Assembly: GCF_042434745.1 (NCBI RefSeq) | Contig: NZ_JBHLSS010000051.1 | Strand: one strand, 5' to 3' | DNA length: 64,000 nucleotides | Origin: Azotobacter paspali | GTDB taxonomy: Bacteria; Pseudomonadota; Gammaproteobacteria; Pseudomonadales; Pseudomonadaceae | Shown here: one piece after another, positions 25,933-34,018 of the stretch | How positions within the stretch are numbered: position 1 is the first letter of the stretch | Layout of the letters: every line of letters starts with the position of its first letter | Notes under the pieces: generated by a model | What the model saw: the letters and a program-made list of their open reading frames with translations, nothing else | Databases searched by the model: none | Told to the model about the DNA's origin: nothing | Made by a program: the position numbers and the translations under genes

Positions 25933-26907
25933 TCAGGTAGCGCCCAGACGAACCCAGTAGCGGGTCAGGCGATACAGGCGTAGATCATGGCTGCGGGCGA
26001 TGAAATCGAGCGTGGCGTCGATATCGCTCAACTGGAAGTTGCCGCTGATCGGCCGCCGGGCTATGGCCGGGTCGCAGCCGAGGTAGCCGTGGCGATAGCG
26101 GGATAGTTCGGCGAGCAGCTCTTCCAGCGGCAGTTCGCGGGCAATCAACTGGCCGTCGAGCCAGCCGTTCGGCGCGCTATGGCTCTGGGGCAGTCGCAGG
26201 GCCAGGCCGGAGTTCAGCAACCATTGCTGGCCAGCCTGGGCGATGCGGAGTTCGCTACCGTCGGCGGGTCGCAGGCTGATTGCGCCTTCCTCCACCGCCA
26301 GCCGCGTCGCTTGTTCATCCAGACGCACGCCGAAGCGGGTGCCCAGAGCCTCCAGCAGGCCATCGCGGGTTTGCACGCGCAACGGCCGTTCGGCGAACTG
26401 CCCTGTATCGCTGCCGCTGATCAGGTGCAGTTCGCCACGTAGCAAACGCAGCAGGCGCTGCTTGCTGTCGAAGTGCAGGCTGACAGCGCTGTCGGTGTTC
26501 AGGTCGAGCTGGCTGCCGTCGGCCAGCCGCCAGCGGCGACGTTCGCCAATGGCGGTGCTGTGATCGGCCAGCAGGCGTTGCCAGGGGGTGACTTCGCCGG
26601 CGCCCCAGGTGGTGGCACCCAACGCGCCGAGCAACAGCGTCAGCTTGCCGAGCTGGCGACGTCTGAGATGGACCTTTGGCAGCTTGCTCAAGGCCTGCAT
26701 GGCCAGGTCGGCCGGCACGCCGGCGAAGCGGCCCTGCAGACTCTGCACCCGCTGCCAGGCTTGGCGGTGCTGTTCACTGGCCTCATGCCAGACCTGGAAG
26801 GCGCTCCGGGTGCTAGCGTCGGCTTCGCTATAGGTCAGCCTGACCGCCCAGTCGATGGCCTGCTCGATCACCTCCTCCGGCAGAGGCTCTTGCGGAGTGG
26901 GGCTCAC
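25933..26907 (-). CDS. FecR-family anti-sigma/sigma regulator
   Basis: A 324-residue FecR. The N-terminal anti-sigma part carries AIDWAVRLTYSEADASTRSAFQVWHEASEQHRQAWQRV, with conserved Trp residues (residues ~15-55). A single membrane segment follows (LTLLLGALGATTWGAGEV, ~85-102). The periplasmic FecR domain has ERRRWRLADGSQLDLNTDSAVSLHFDSKQRLLRLLRGELHL, and an STN-like C-terminus ends the protein. It transmits the signal from the receptor's STN domain to FecI. The start is taken as GTG 26907, which overlaps the fecI stop in a GTGA arrangement and has a purine-rich stretch upstream. The receptor gene follows 111 bp downstream. Confidence 0.9.
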   Translation of the reverse strand: MSPTPQEPLPEEVIEQAIDWAVRLTYSEADASTRSAFQVWHEASEQHRQAWQRVQSLQGRFAGVPADLAMQALSKLPKVHLRRRQLGKLTLLLGALGATTWGAGEVTPWQRLLADHSTAIGERRRWRLADGSQLDLNTDSAVSLHFDSKQRLLRLLRGELHLISGSDTGQFAERPLRVQTRDGLLEALGTRFGVRLDEQATRLAVEEGAISLRPADGSELRIAQAGQQWLLNSGLALRLPQSHSAPNGWLDGQLIARELPLEELLAELSRYRHGYLGCDPAIARRPISGNFQLSDIDATLDFIARSHDLRLYRLTRYWVRLGAT

Positions 26908-27410
26908 GGCTCTTGCTCGAACGCCAGACGGTAGCAGTGACGCAACGCTTTGGCGATGTAGCGTTCGACAGTGGAGAGGGACACGCCGAGACGTTCGGCG
27001 ATGCGCGGGCAGCTTAAGCCTTCGAGCTGAGCCAGCAAGAAGGCTTCGCGCACCGCTGGCGGCAGCTCGTCGAGCAGACTGTCGATGGCGACCAGCGTTT
27101 CGATCATCAAGAAGCCGACCTCGGGGCTCGGCGCCTGTTGTTCCGGTAACCGTTGCAAGGTTTCCAGCCAGGCCCGCTCGATGTCGCGACGGCGCCAGAG
27201 ATCGATCATCAGGCCACGGGCGATGGTGCGCAGGTAGGCTCGCGGCTCTTCGAGCGACAGGTTCTGCCGACGTTGCAAGACCCGCAGAAAGGTATCCTGA
27301 GCCAGGTCGGCGGCATCGCTGGAATCGTTCAGCCGCCGTCGCAGCCAACCCTGGAGCCAGCCTTGGTGTTGGGCATACAGATGAGTGATGCTGGAGTCCC
27401 GCGACGACAT
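26904..27410 (-). CDS. FecI-family ECF sigma factor
   Basis: A 168-residue extracytoplasmic-function sigma factor. Region 2 contains LNDSSDAADLAQDTFLRVLQRR and PRAYLRTIARGLMIDLWRRRDIERAW (residues ~30-80). Region 4 is LDELPPAVREAFLLAQLEGLSCPRIAERLGVSLSTVERYIAKALRHCY (residues ~110-158), the typical FecI ending. It would direct transcription of the receptor gene when released or activated by FecR. The ATG at 27410 (MSSRDSSITHLYAQHQGWL) is preferred over upstream TTG codons because family similarity begins there. A Fur box lies 79 bp upstream, so iron starvation should induce it. Confidence 0.93.
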   Translation of the reverse strand: MSSRDSSITHLYAQHQGWLQGWLRRRLNDSSDAADLAQDTFLRVLQRRQNLSLEEPRAYLRTIARGLMIDLWRRRDIERAWLETLQRLPEQQAPSPEVGFLMIETLVAIDSLLDELPPAVREAFLLAQLEGLSCPRIAERLGVSLSTVERYIAKALRHCYRLAFEQEP

Positions 27411-27488
27411 TGACGACACTTTCCGTAGCAGTGACAGCGTTTTACCCAATACAGGCGCAGAGGCTGAATGAAAGGTGCGCCGTCAAAT

Positions 27489-27507
27489 GATAATTCATCT
27501 CATTATC
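27489..27507. promoter_or_regulatory. Fur box upstream of fecI
   Basis: GATAATTCATCTCATTATC matches the 19-bp Fur consensus GATAATGATAATCATTATC at 15 positions, with both outer arms intact. It precedes the fecI-fecR-receptor unit, so Fur-Fe2+ repression is expected. The surrounding gap 27411-27753 holds no gene; the part after the box leads to pqiC. A weaker Fur-like half-site (AATGAGAATCT) lies around 25870, ahead of the receptor gene. Confidence 0.75.
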
Positions 27508-27753
27508 TGCGTTGATCGGATCGCTCTGCAAGAGGGTCCGTTTTCATCCGCTGTCCGTGACAAGAGCCCGCTGCGGAGCTAAATCTGTTCTGCCGGAAAC
27601 CGTTTTCCCATGCGCGACAGGCAACCCCTGCGGGTCCACGGCAATACAGTCGCGCCAATGGACAGGCGGGGCGGAGAAACAGGCTCGCCAGCGGGTCGGT
27701 TCGCTTTTCGCGCCGGAGCGTCCATCCCCGAACCCACAGCGGGAGAGCGAACC

Positions 27754-28332
27754 GTGAAACGCCTTGCCCGAGTTCTCGTCGCCAGCCTGACCCTCGGCGG
27801 TTGCGCCAGCGCCCCCGTGGAGCGCTTCTACACCCTCAGCGCCGTCGCCGTGGCCGATCCGGCGACACAGCCTCGGGCCTACAGCGTGACGGTGGACCCC
27901 GTCGGCGTGCCCGAGATGGTGGACCGCCCGCAGTTGGTGCTGCGGCTTGACGCCAACCGGGTGTCGATCATGGAGCACGAGCGCTGGGCCACGCCGCTGC
28001 AGAGTGGCATCGGCCAGGTCGTCGCCGCCAATCTGACGCGACTGCTGGGCGGCGCCTGGGTGGCCGCCCATCCCATGAGCGCCACGACGGCCCCCGACTA
28101 CCGGGTGACGCTGGACGTGCAGCGTTTCGAGTCGGCGCCCGGCACTGCGGCCGACCTCGATGTGCTGTGGACGATAAGAAGTGCCAGGGGCGTACTGGTC
28201 AAAACGGGTCGCTCGACCCTCAGCGAACCCCCCGGGGGTGCCGGCACCGAGGCCCTGGTGGCGGCCCACGACCGGGCTCTGGCGGCGCTGAGCCGGGACA
28301 TCGCCCGCGCGTTCCCGGCCAGCCCGCCTTGA
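27754..28332 (+). CDS. pqiC: PqiC-like lipoprotein (ABC-type transport auxiliary / DUF330 family)
   Basis: A 192-residue outer-membrane lipoprotein: VKRLARVLVASLTLGGC with lipobox Cys17, followed directly by ASAPVERFYTLSA, the classic PqiC/YmbA start. GVPEMVDRPQLVLRLDANRVSIMEHERWATPLQSGIGQVVAANLTRLLGG is the family core. GTG 27754 has GGGAGAG upstream. PqiC normally forms the outer-membrane end of the PqiB tube and is encoded immediately after pqiB. Here it is separated from pqiB by about 4.85 kb containing a MITE and iron genes, so it now needs its own promoter or readthrough. Its stop is only 6 bp from the convergent permease gene. Confidence 0.88.
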   Translation: MKRLARVLVASLTLGGCASAPVERFYTLSAVAVADPATQPRAYSVTVDPVGVPEMVDRPQLVLRLDANRVSIMEHERWATPLQSGIGQVVAANLTRLLGGAWVAAHPMSATTAPDYRVTLDVQRFESAPGTAADLDVLWTIRSARGVLVKTGRSTLSEPPGGAGTEALVAAHDRALAALSRDIARAFPASPP

Positions 28333-28338
28333 GCGGCG

Positions 28339-29445
28339 TTAGCCGGCGCTCCCCATCCCGCCGCTGCCGTCCCCGGCCGGCTGGTCGCCCACCCATTGCC
28401 AGAACAGGCGGTAGCCCACGGCCAGGACGATAGGGCCGATGAACAGGCCGAGGATACCGCTGGCCACCATGCCACCGAGCGCGCCGATCAACACCACGGG
28501 CATGGGCACGTCCACACCGCGGCCGAGCAGCAGCGGCTTGAGCACGTTGTCCACCAGGCCGGCGAGGATGCTGTAGACGGCGAACACGATGGTCGTCAGG
28601 CTGGCGCCTTCGCTGGAGAAGACATAGACGATCACCGGCACGGTGATCAGAGTCGCCGGCACCTGGATGATGCCGAGCAGCAGGACGGCCAGGGCCAGCA
28701 GGCCGGCGCCCGGGACGCCCATAAGCACGAAGCCGACCCCAACCAGCAGCATCTGGATGAAGGCGATGCCGAGCACCCCCTGAGCCACGGTGCGGATGGT
28801 GGCGGTGCACAGCTCGACGAGCGGCTCGCCCCGTTCCGGGCCGACGATCCGCACGGCGATGCGATGGGCGCTGCGATGGCCGAGCTCGCCGAACGCCATG
28901 ATGATGCCGGCGATGATCAGGGCAGCGATGAAGAGCAGAATGCCGGTGCCGATGCCGGCGATCTTGCCCAGCAGGCCGAGCAGCAGCTCGCGGACTTGAG
29001 GCCTGTACTTCTCTATCAAACCGGACAGATCGGAAGCCGCCTGCTGCCACAAGTCGTGCACCGGCTGGCCGATCACCGGCCAGTTGGCCACCGACTCGGA
29101 CGGCGGCGGAATGCGCAGGGAACCGCTCCTGAGAGTTTCCATCACCTGTTGCGCCGAGTCGACGAGCGAGGTGCCGAGCAGGTAGATCGGCACCATCAGG
29201 ATCAGCAAACCGACCACCACGATGAGGCTGGCCGCCCGGCCTTCGTGATGGCCCAGGTGGGCGGCGAGCCGGCGCTGCAGCGGATAGAGCATGACGGCGA
29301 GAATCATCGACCAGAGCATCAGCTCGAGAAAGGGCCGGAAGACCAGGTAGCAGTAGATCGTCAGCACAGCGACCAGGCCGGCACGGATCAGCACATCGAG
29401 CAGGTTTCTGGAGAATTGCTGGTCGGAAGCGGATTTCGGCGGCAT
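28339..29445 (-). CDS. AI-2E family transporter (PerM/YdiK type permease)
   Basis: A 368-residue membrane protein with about eight hydrophobic segments, an N-terminal LLDVLIRAGLVAVLTIYCYLVFRPFLELMLWSMILAVMLYPLQ and the family C-terminal core GVPGAGLLALAVLLLGIIQVP and VLIGALGGMVASGILGLFIGPIVLAVGY. Members include TqsA and PerM, some of which export autoinducer-2, while others move ions or peptides. The function here is not determinable. The ATG at 29445 (MPPKSASDQQFS) is preferred because a duplicated copy of this leader (near 33812) keeps the same ATG and following codons; a GTG at 29469 is possible. The last ~25 residues are glycine-rich and hydrophilic. Confidence 0.88.
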   Translation of the reverse strand: MPPKSASDQQFSRNLLDVLIRAGLVAVLTIYCYLVFRPFLELMLWSMILAVMLYPLQRRLAAHLGHHEGRAASLIVVVGLLILMVPIYLLGTSLVDSAQQVMETLRSGSLRIPPPSESVANWPVIGQPVHDLWQQAASDLSGLIEKYRPQVRELLLGLLGKIAGIGTGILLFIAALIIAGIIMAFGELGHRSAHRIAVRIVGPERGEPLVELCTATIRTVAQGVLGIAFIQMLLVGVGFVLMGVPGAGLLALAVLLLGIIQVPATLITVPVIVYVFSSEGASLTTIVFAVYSILAGLVDNVLKPLLLGRGVDVPMPVVLIGALGGMVASGILGLFIGPIVLAVGYRLFWQWVGDQPAGDGSGGMGSAG

Positions 29446-29575
29446 GGAAGGTCCCATTCGTGGCTGCACGGTGCGTCCTGTCCGGGCGGTCTGGGCGACT
29501 CTTCAACATGCACGCAAGTCGGGCCGAATGCTTCCACTGAGGAAACCGGGCGCCGCTAGAGCATAGTCCAGGCGC
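29401..29575 (-). repeat. Duplicated leader segment, copy A (promoter and first codons of the AI-2E permease gene)
   Basis: About 170 bp here matches 33768-33937 at most positions, with only small indels. Conserved blocks include TTTCGTGGCTGCACGG-like sequence, CGTCCTGTCCGGGCGGTCTG, CCGAATGCTTCC and GAGCATAGT. The repeat covers the upstream region and roughly the first 15 codons of the permease gene. On the minus strand a conserved ACTATGCTCTA could supply the -10 element. Identity was estimated by eye. Confidence 0.7.
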
Positions 29576-29596
29576 CGGCATTCATTCCTCCGCGGC

Positions 29597-30040
29597 TCAT
29601 GCCCCGTCGGGCGGATCATGCCTCGCGGGCCGCATCAGCCTGGTCAGCACCGCGGTCATCATCGCCGTGGAGACGCCGAACATGAGGATGCCGTTGGCCG
29701 CCTCCAGCGCGCCGAGCAGCCGCCAGCGCTCGGACATGACGATGTCGCCGTAGCCCAGGGTGGCGAAGTTCACCGCCGAGTGGTACAGCGCGGTGGCGAA
29801 ATCGGCGAACTCGCCGACCAGCACGAACACCCAGGCCCAGGCGGCCATCTGCAGGAAGTTACTGAATATCGCCAGCAGCATCGCCACGGCGAGCAGGGCG
29901 ATCTCCTGCAGCGGCCCGAGCAGCAGCCCATGGCGACGGTGGAAGCGGACGTACTGGCGCACGCAGATGCCCACGAAGATCGCCTGGAACAGCAGGCAGA
30001 CCAGCATGGCGGCGATTCCGGTCAACAGGTTGAGCAGCAT
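29597..30040 (-). CDS. Two-TM-type ion channel (putative K+ channel)
   Basis: A 147-residue membrane protein with hydrophobic helices at about residues 2-27, 45-75 and 108-133. A pore loop contains TLGYGD (about residues 94-99), the K+ selectivity-filter signature (TxGYGD) of the Ion_trans_2 family. AAGGAG lies 8 nt before the ATG. It is the last gene of an efflux operon, 12 bp after a DUF2955 permease. No cytoplasmic RCK or nucleotide-binding domain is present. Its role might be to balance membrane potential when the efflux system acts, but that is speculation. Confidence 0.82.
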   Translation of the reverse strand: MLLNLLTGIAAMLVCLLFQAIFVGICVRQYVRFHRRHGLLLGPLQEIALLAVAMLLAIFSNFLQMAAWAWVFVLVGEFADFATALYHSAVNFATLGYGDIVMSERWRLLGALEAANGILMFGVSTAMMTAVLTRLMRPARHDPPDGA

Positions 30041-30052
30041 GGCGGGCTCCTT

Positions 30053-31096
30053 TCAGGGACTGGCGAGTGGCCGGCGCGGCTGCCGCCGATCGATCAGGCG
30101 GACCGCCGCGCAGGCGTACAGGGTGACGGCGACGAACAGCCCCATGCGCACGGCGAAGGCGGTGTAGACGTCCTTGCCGGCCGCACTGTCCTGCACCGAC
30201 TGGCCGAGCAGGATGATCAGGGTGACGGCGCCGTTCAGCCAGAAGCCCGGGGTCCGCCGGGTGGCGCTCAGGCGGTAGAGGCGGCGCGCCAGCGGCAGGA
30301 CGAACAGCAGCGTCCACAGAAAGAACATCCACAGGTGCGGAAACAGGCTCAGTGCCGACCAGAAACCCACCGCCAGCAGGCCGCCCAGCAGGGTCGAGCC
30401 GAGCAGTTCGTGCCCGGCATCGCGGGCGCTCGTGCCGCATACCTGCTGGCCGAGACTCACCGCTTTCATCACCAGCGGCACATAGCTACCGGGGTCGATC
30501 AGGGCGAGCAGGAAGGCCGGGATCACCACCAGGGTAGCGCGCAGGGCGATCCAGGCGATCCGGCGCGGATCGGGCGACGGCTTGGGTGGCGGCTCGGCGA
30601 GGCCGGCTGGCTCGGGAAACAGCCAGTGGCCGAGGATCGTGGCGAGGGTGGTCAGCAGCAGGCCCTTGACCAGCGCCTCGATGACCGTCAGGGCGATGGC
30701 GAAGTCCGTGGCCCCGGTGGCGGAGACCAGGGTCAGGCCGATGACCAGGAAGGTCGACACTAGACTGTTGCCACCGCGCAGCGCATAGCCAAAGCTGAGG
30801 AACAGGCACAGCGCGACCAGCAGCACGCCGCTGGCCGGGTAGTAGCGCAGCAGCGGGATCAGCAATAGGCCGCCGCCGGTGGTGACGGCCGCCAGCACGG
30901 CCAGGGCGAGACCGGCTTTAAGGGAAAGCGGCTGGTTGCGCATGGCCAGCAGGAACAGCGTCAGCACGGGCGGCAGGAAGGGGATCGGCAGGGCCAAGCC
31001 GAAGCTCGCGGCCAGGCAGACAGCCGTGCCGAACGCCAGGCGCAGGGCGCGCCGCGGGCGCGGATCGATGCGCCGGACGGGCGCCTCAGTAGGCAT
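30053..31096 (-). CDS. DUF2955 inner-membrane protein, FUSC/AaeB-like efflux permease
   Basis: A 347-residue protein with two blocks of hydrophobic helices: about residues 15-160 and 185-340, separated by a proline-rich hydrophilic linker (EPPPKPSPDPRR). The first block has GLALPIPFLPPVLTLFLLA and LVSTFLVIGLTLVSATGATDFAIALTVIEALVKGLLL. It resembles DUF2955 members that pair with HlyD-type adaptors and aromatic-acid-type exporters such as AaeB. It overlaps the adaptor gene by 11 bp, so it is probably the inner-membrane component of this tripartite system. The substrate is unknown. Confidence 0.8.
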   Translation of the reverse strand: MPTEAPVRRIDPRPRRALRLAFGTAVCLAASFGLALPIPFLPPVLTLFLLAMRNQPLSLKAGLALAVLAAVTTGGGLLLIPLLRYYPASGVLLVALCLFLSFGYALRGGNSLVSTFLVIGLTLVSATGATDFAIALTVIEALVKGLLLTTLATILGHWLFPEPAGLAEPPPKPSPDPRRIAWIALRATLVVIPAFLLALIDPGSYVPLVMKAVSLGQQVCGTSARDAGHELLGSTLLGGLLAVGFWSALSLFPHLWMFFLWTLLFVLPLARRLYRLSATRRTPGFWLNGAVTLIILLGQSVQDSAAGKDVYTAFAVRMGLFVAVTLYACAAVRLIDRRQPRRPLASP

Positions 31097-32219
31097 AGGA
31101 CAGCCAGCTCATCAGGCGCAGGAAGGCGCGGCCGAGCGGGTTGAGCGGGTTGCCGCGAGTGGGGAAGGCCATCACCTCGGCCTGGCCGCCGACGCGCAGT
31201 GCCCGGCGATCGCTCAGCTCGCCCGGCGCGAACTCGACTATCACCGGGAAACGCTGGGCGGCGCGCAGCCAGTCGCGCTCGTTCTGCACCGTCGGCAAGC
31301 TGCCGGGCGGATTGTCCTGGCCGACACCGACGCCGAAGCCGATGCTGCGCACGCGGCCCTCGAACAGGATTCCGGGCAGGGCGTCGAGGACGATCGCCAC
31401 CGGCGTGCCGGGTTCGAGATGGCCCAGGTTGTTTTCGGTCATCTCGGCACTGATCCACAGGTCGTCGATGGCGATCAGGGTCAGCACCGCCTTGCCGGCG
31501 CCGGCGTACTGGCCGACCTCGGCGCGCAAATCGGTGATCAGGCCGGCGGAGCTGGCGCGCACGCGGGTATTGGCCAAGTCGCGCTCGGCCTGCTCCAGGG
31601 CGGCGGCAGCGCTGCGCAGTTGGGCGTTGTCCGCACCGCTACCACCCTCCTGCTCACGGGCGCGCTGGATTTCGGCACGGGCCGCGGCGACCTGGCTGAC
31701 GGCCTGTTCCAGAGTCGCCCGGGCGATCTCCAGGCGGCGCAGGGAGACGGTGCCTTGGTCCTCGCGGTAGAGCCGCTCCAGGCGCTCGCTGTCCTGCCGG
31801 GCCTTGACCTCGTTGGCCTGCGCGGCGCGCAGCCCGGCCAGCGCGACGTCGATGCTAGCGGTGCCGGCGCCGACCTGCCGGCGCGTGTTCTCCAGTTCGG
31901 CGCGCGCCCGTTCGACGGCGATTCGGTAGGGTTCCGGATCCAGTTCGAAGAGCAGTTGCCCGGCCTCCACGTGTTGGTTGTCGCGTACTACGACGCCGAT
32001 CACGCGGCCGGCCACTTCGGGCGCGACCCCAACCACCAGCGCTTCTACCCGAGCCTGCTGGGTGTAGGGGGTATAGCGGTCGGCAAACAGATACCAGACC
32101 AGGCTGAAAACGATCAGCGCGAGGGTCCAGCGCACGCCGCGACGGCTGGGATCGGCCGGCTCGGGGGCGACGGGCGGCGGCGCGGGCGTCTCGATGGGGG
32201 GCTGCGGGGCTTCAGTCAT
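31086..32219 (-). CDS. HlyD/EmrA-type periplasmic adaptor
   Basis: A 377-residue membrane fusion protein with a proline-rich cytoplasmic start, one TM helix (VRWTLALIVFSLVWYLF, residues ~28-45), a lipoyl-like half motif (VEALVVGVAPEVAGRVIGVVVRDNQHVEAGQLLFELDP) and a long coiled coil (residues ~95-200). The returning lipoyl half and beta-barrel start at TRVRASSAGLITDLRAEVGQYAGAGKAVLTLI. It bridges the DUF2955 permease and the outer-membrane factor encoded upstream. Its first codons overlap the outer-membrane factor stop by 8 bp. Confidence 0.9.
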   Translation of the reverse strand: MTEAPQPPIETPAPPPVAPEPADPSRRGVRWTLALIVFSLVWYLFADRYTPYTQQARVEALVVGVAPEVAGRVIGVVVRDNQHVEAGQLLFELDPEPYRIAVERARAELENTRRQVGAGTASIDVALAGLRAAQANEVKARQDSERLERLYREDQGTVSLRRLEIARATLEQAVSQVAAARAEIQRAREQEGGSGADNAQLRSAAAALEQAERDLANTRVRASSAGLITDLRAEVGQYAGAGKAVLTLIAIDDLWISAEMTENNLGHLEPGTPVAIVLDALPGILFEGRVRSIGFGVGVGQDNPPGSLPTVQNERDWLRAAQRFPVIVEFAPGELSDRRALRVGGQAEVMAFPTRGNPLNPLGRAFLRLMSWLSYAY

Positions 32220-33732
32220 GGCTGTCCGCCTTGTCGGAAGAGGGGCTTACCTCATCGAGCAGGTCGCCCCAGTCGGTGCGTTCGGCCATCTGTTCGCGGC
32301 TGGCCGCGTCGATGGGCGGGCGCTCGCTGTACCAGCCGCCGCCAAGGGACTTGTAGAGGTCGATCAGGCTGTTGATCGCAGCGTTGCGGGTGACCAGGTA
32401 GCTGTCCTGCTGGGCCAGCAGAGCGCGCTGAGCGTCCAGTACGCGCTGGAAGTCGGTGTAGCCCTCGCGGTACTGCGCGCTGGCCAGGGTCAAGGCGCGC
32501 TGGGCGCTGATCGACGCCTCGCGCAGGATGCGCTCGCGCTCCAGCGCCTTGACCAGCCCGGTGGCGGCATCGTCGGCCTCGCGCGCGGCCTGGCGCACCC
32601 GGTCGCGGTAGACCTCGATCAGTTGCTGCAGGCGGGCGTCCTGGACGCGCACGTTGTTGCGCATGCGGCCGTTGTCGAAGACGTTCCACAACAGGCTGGG
32701 GCCGCCGATGAGATCGCGGCTATCCGAGCTGCCGTCCAGCGAGCTAGCCGACCAGCCGATGCTGCCCAGCAGGCTCAGGGATGGATAGAGGTCGGTTTCG
32801 GCGAGGCCGACCTGGGCCGACTGCGCGGCCACCTGTAGCTCGGCGGCGCGCACGTCCGGGCGACGCAGCAGCAGGTTGGCAGGTACGTCGTCGAGCAGGG
32901 CGCGGTCGAGCAGAGGCACCAGTCCGGTCTGCCGGGTGAGTTCCGGCAGCGCATCGGGCGGCTCCCCGACCAAGACCGAGAGGGCATTGCGCGTCTGCCG
33001 CACCAGGGCCTCGAACTCCGGCACCGTGCTCAGGGTGCCGAGATACTGGGTCTTGGCCTGCTGCAGGTCGAGCTCGTCGCTGTTGCCGCTCAGGAACAGG
33101 CGCTCGGTGATCTCGAAGCTGCGCTTCTGCCGCTCGGTGTTTTCGCGGGCGATGCGTAGGCGGGCCTCGGCGGTACGCAGGACGAAATAGGTTTGCGCGA
33201 CCTGGGCACGCAGTAGCACGAGGACGTCCTGATAGTCGGCCTGGGCGGCGAAGTAGGCGGCGTCGGCGGACTCGATGGCGCGGCTGTAGCGACCCCAGAA
33301 GTCGAGTTCCCAGCCGATGTTGAAGCCGGCGTCGTACTGCCAGGCATGACGGTCCTGCGGCAGGCGGCCGCCATACTGGTGACGGTCGAGGTAGAGCGCC
33401 TGGGCAGTGACTTGGCGCAACTGGGGACTGAGGCCACTCAGGGCGATACCGAGCCGCGCCCGGGCTTCCAGGATGCGCAAGCCGGCGATGCGCAGGTCCG
33501 GATTGTGCTCATCGGCATGGGTGATCAGCCGGTCGAGCAGCGGATCGCCGAGGCCCGTCCACCACTGGCGGTTGTCCGGTTGCACGCGCATGGCGCTGGC
33601 CTGGGCCAGCATCTCGCTGTCCCAGTGATCGACCCAGGCTTCGCGGGGCGACTGGAAGTCCGGTCCCAGACGGATGCAGCCGCCCAGGACAGAGGCCGCG
33701 AGCAACAGCGAGAAGCTGCGCCAGAGCTTCAT
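32212..33732 (-). CDS. Outer-membrane efflux lipoprotein (OprM/NodT family)
   Basis: A 506-residue outer-membrane factor. The lipoprotein signal MKLWRSFSLLLAASVLGGC (Cys19) is followed by IRLGPDFQSP. Two internally repeated helix-hairpin and strand domains of the OMF family are seen: WWTGLGDPLLDRLITHADEHNPDLRIAGLRILEARARLGIALSGLSPQL in the first and RRPDVRAAELQVAAQSAQVGLAETDLYPSLSLLGSIGW in the second. It forms the outer-membrane channel for the adaptor and permease encoded downstream. The operon is preceded by a duplicated leader (33768-33937) that also carries a 9-codon remnant reading frame. Confidence 0.92.
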   Translation of the reverse strand: MKLWRSFSLLLAASVLGGCIRLGPDFQSPREAWVDHWDSEMLAQASAMRVQPDNRQWWTGLGDPLLDRLITHADEHNPDLRIAGLRILEARARLGIALSGLSPQLRQVTAQALYLDRHQYGGRLPQDRHAWQYDAGFNIGWELDFWGRYSRAIESADAAYFAAQADYQDVLVLLRAQVAQTYFVLRTAEARLRIARENTERQKRSFEITERLFLSGNSDELDLQQAKTQYLGTLSTVPEFEALVRQTRNALSVLVGEPPDALPELTRQTGLVPLLDRALLDDVPANLLLRRPDVRAAELQVAAQSAQVGLAETDLYPSLSLLGSIGWSASSLDGSSDSRDLIGGPSLLWNVFDNGRMRNNVRVQDARLQQLIEVYRDRVRQAAREADDAATGLVKALERERILREASISAQRALTLASAQYREGYTDFQRVLDAQRALLAQQDSYLVTRNAAINSLIDLYKSLGGGWYSERPPIDAASREQMAERTDWGDLLDEVSPSSDKADSHD

Positions 33733-33767
33733 GTCGGCGGGGTCGAGCGAACGGCGAGCGCCTAGGG

Positions 33768-33937
33768 CCGGTTTCCGGAGCATTACCGATCGGCGGAGGA
33801 TTTCGGCGACATGAAAAGTCCCTTTCGTGGCTGCACGGCGCGTCCTGTCCGGGCGGTCTGGGCAACTTGTCGAGAGTCGGACCGAATGCTTCCGCTGGGG
33901 CTTTCGGGGGCTGATAGAGCATAGTTCAGGCCGGCGA
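33768..33937 (-). repeat. Duplicated leader segment, copy B (upstream of the efflux operon)
   Basis: This is the second copy of the segment at 29401-29575, in the same orientation. It reproduces the upstream region and the first codons of the AI-2E permease gene but is interrupted by an early stop. It begins about 35 bp upstream of the OMF start, so it probably provides that operon's promoter. The rest of the gap to 34018 contains only the likely FKBP leader. Confidence 0.7.
33783..33812 (-). pseudogene. Truncated start of a duplicated AI-2E permease gene (9-codon remnant)
   Basis: The minus strand reads ATG then codons for SPKSSADR and a TAA. The intact gene at 29445 reads MPPKSASDQ, so the Gln codon CAA corresponds to TAA here. 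Beyond the stop, the similarity continues for about five more codons (CSGN versus FSRN) and then ends. It may be translated as a short leader peptide, but the simplest reading is a broken duplicate. Confidence 0.55.
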
Positions 33938-34018
33938 TTGCCAATCCCGGCGAGTCCTGAGAAAAAGCCGCCTACCGGGGCAGCCCCTAACGGGCCGCCG
34001 ACTGAACGAGAGCGAGCG

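Noticed and set aside
27411..27449. TTG-initiated longer form of the FecI sigma factor
   Set aside because: The added residues do not resemble the family and the internal ATG at 27410 begins the recognisable sequence.
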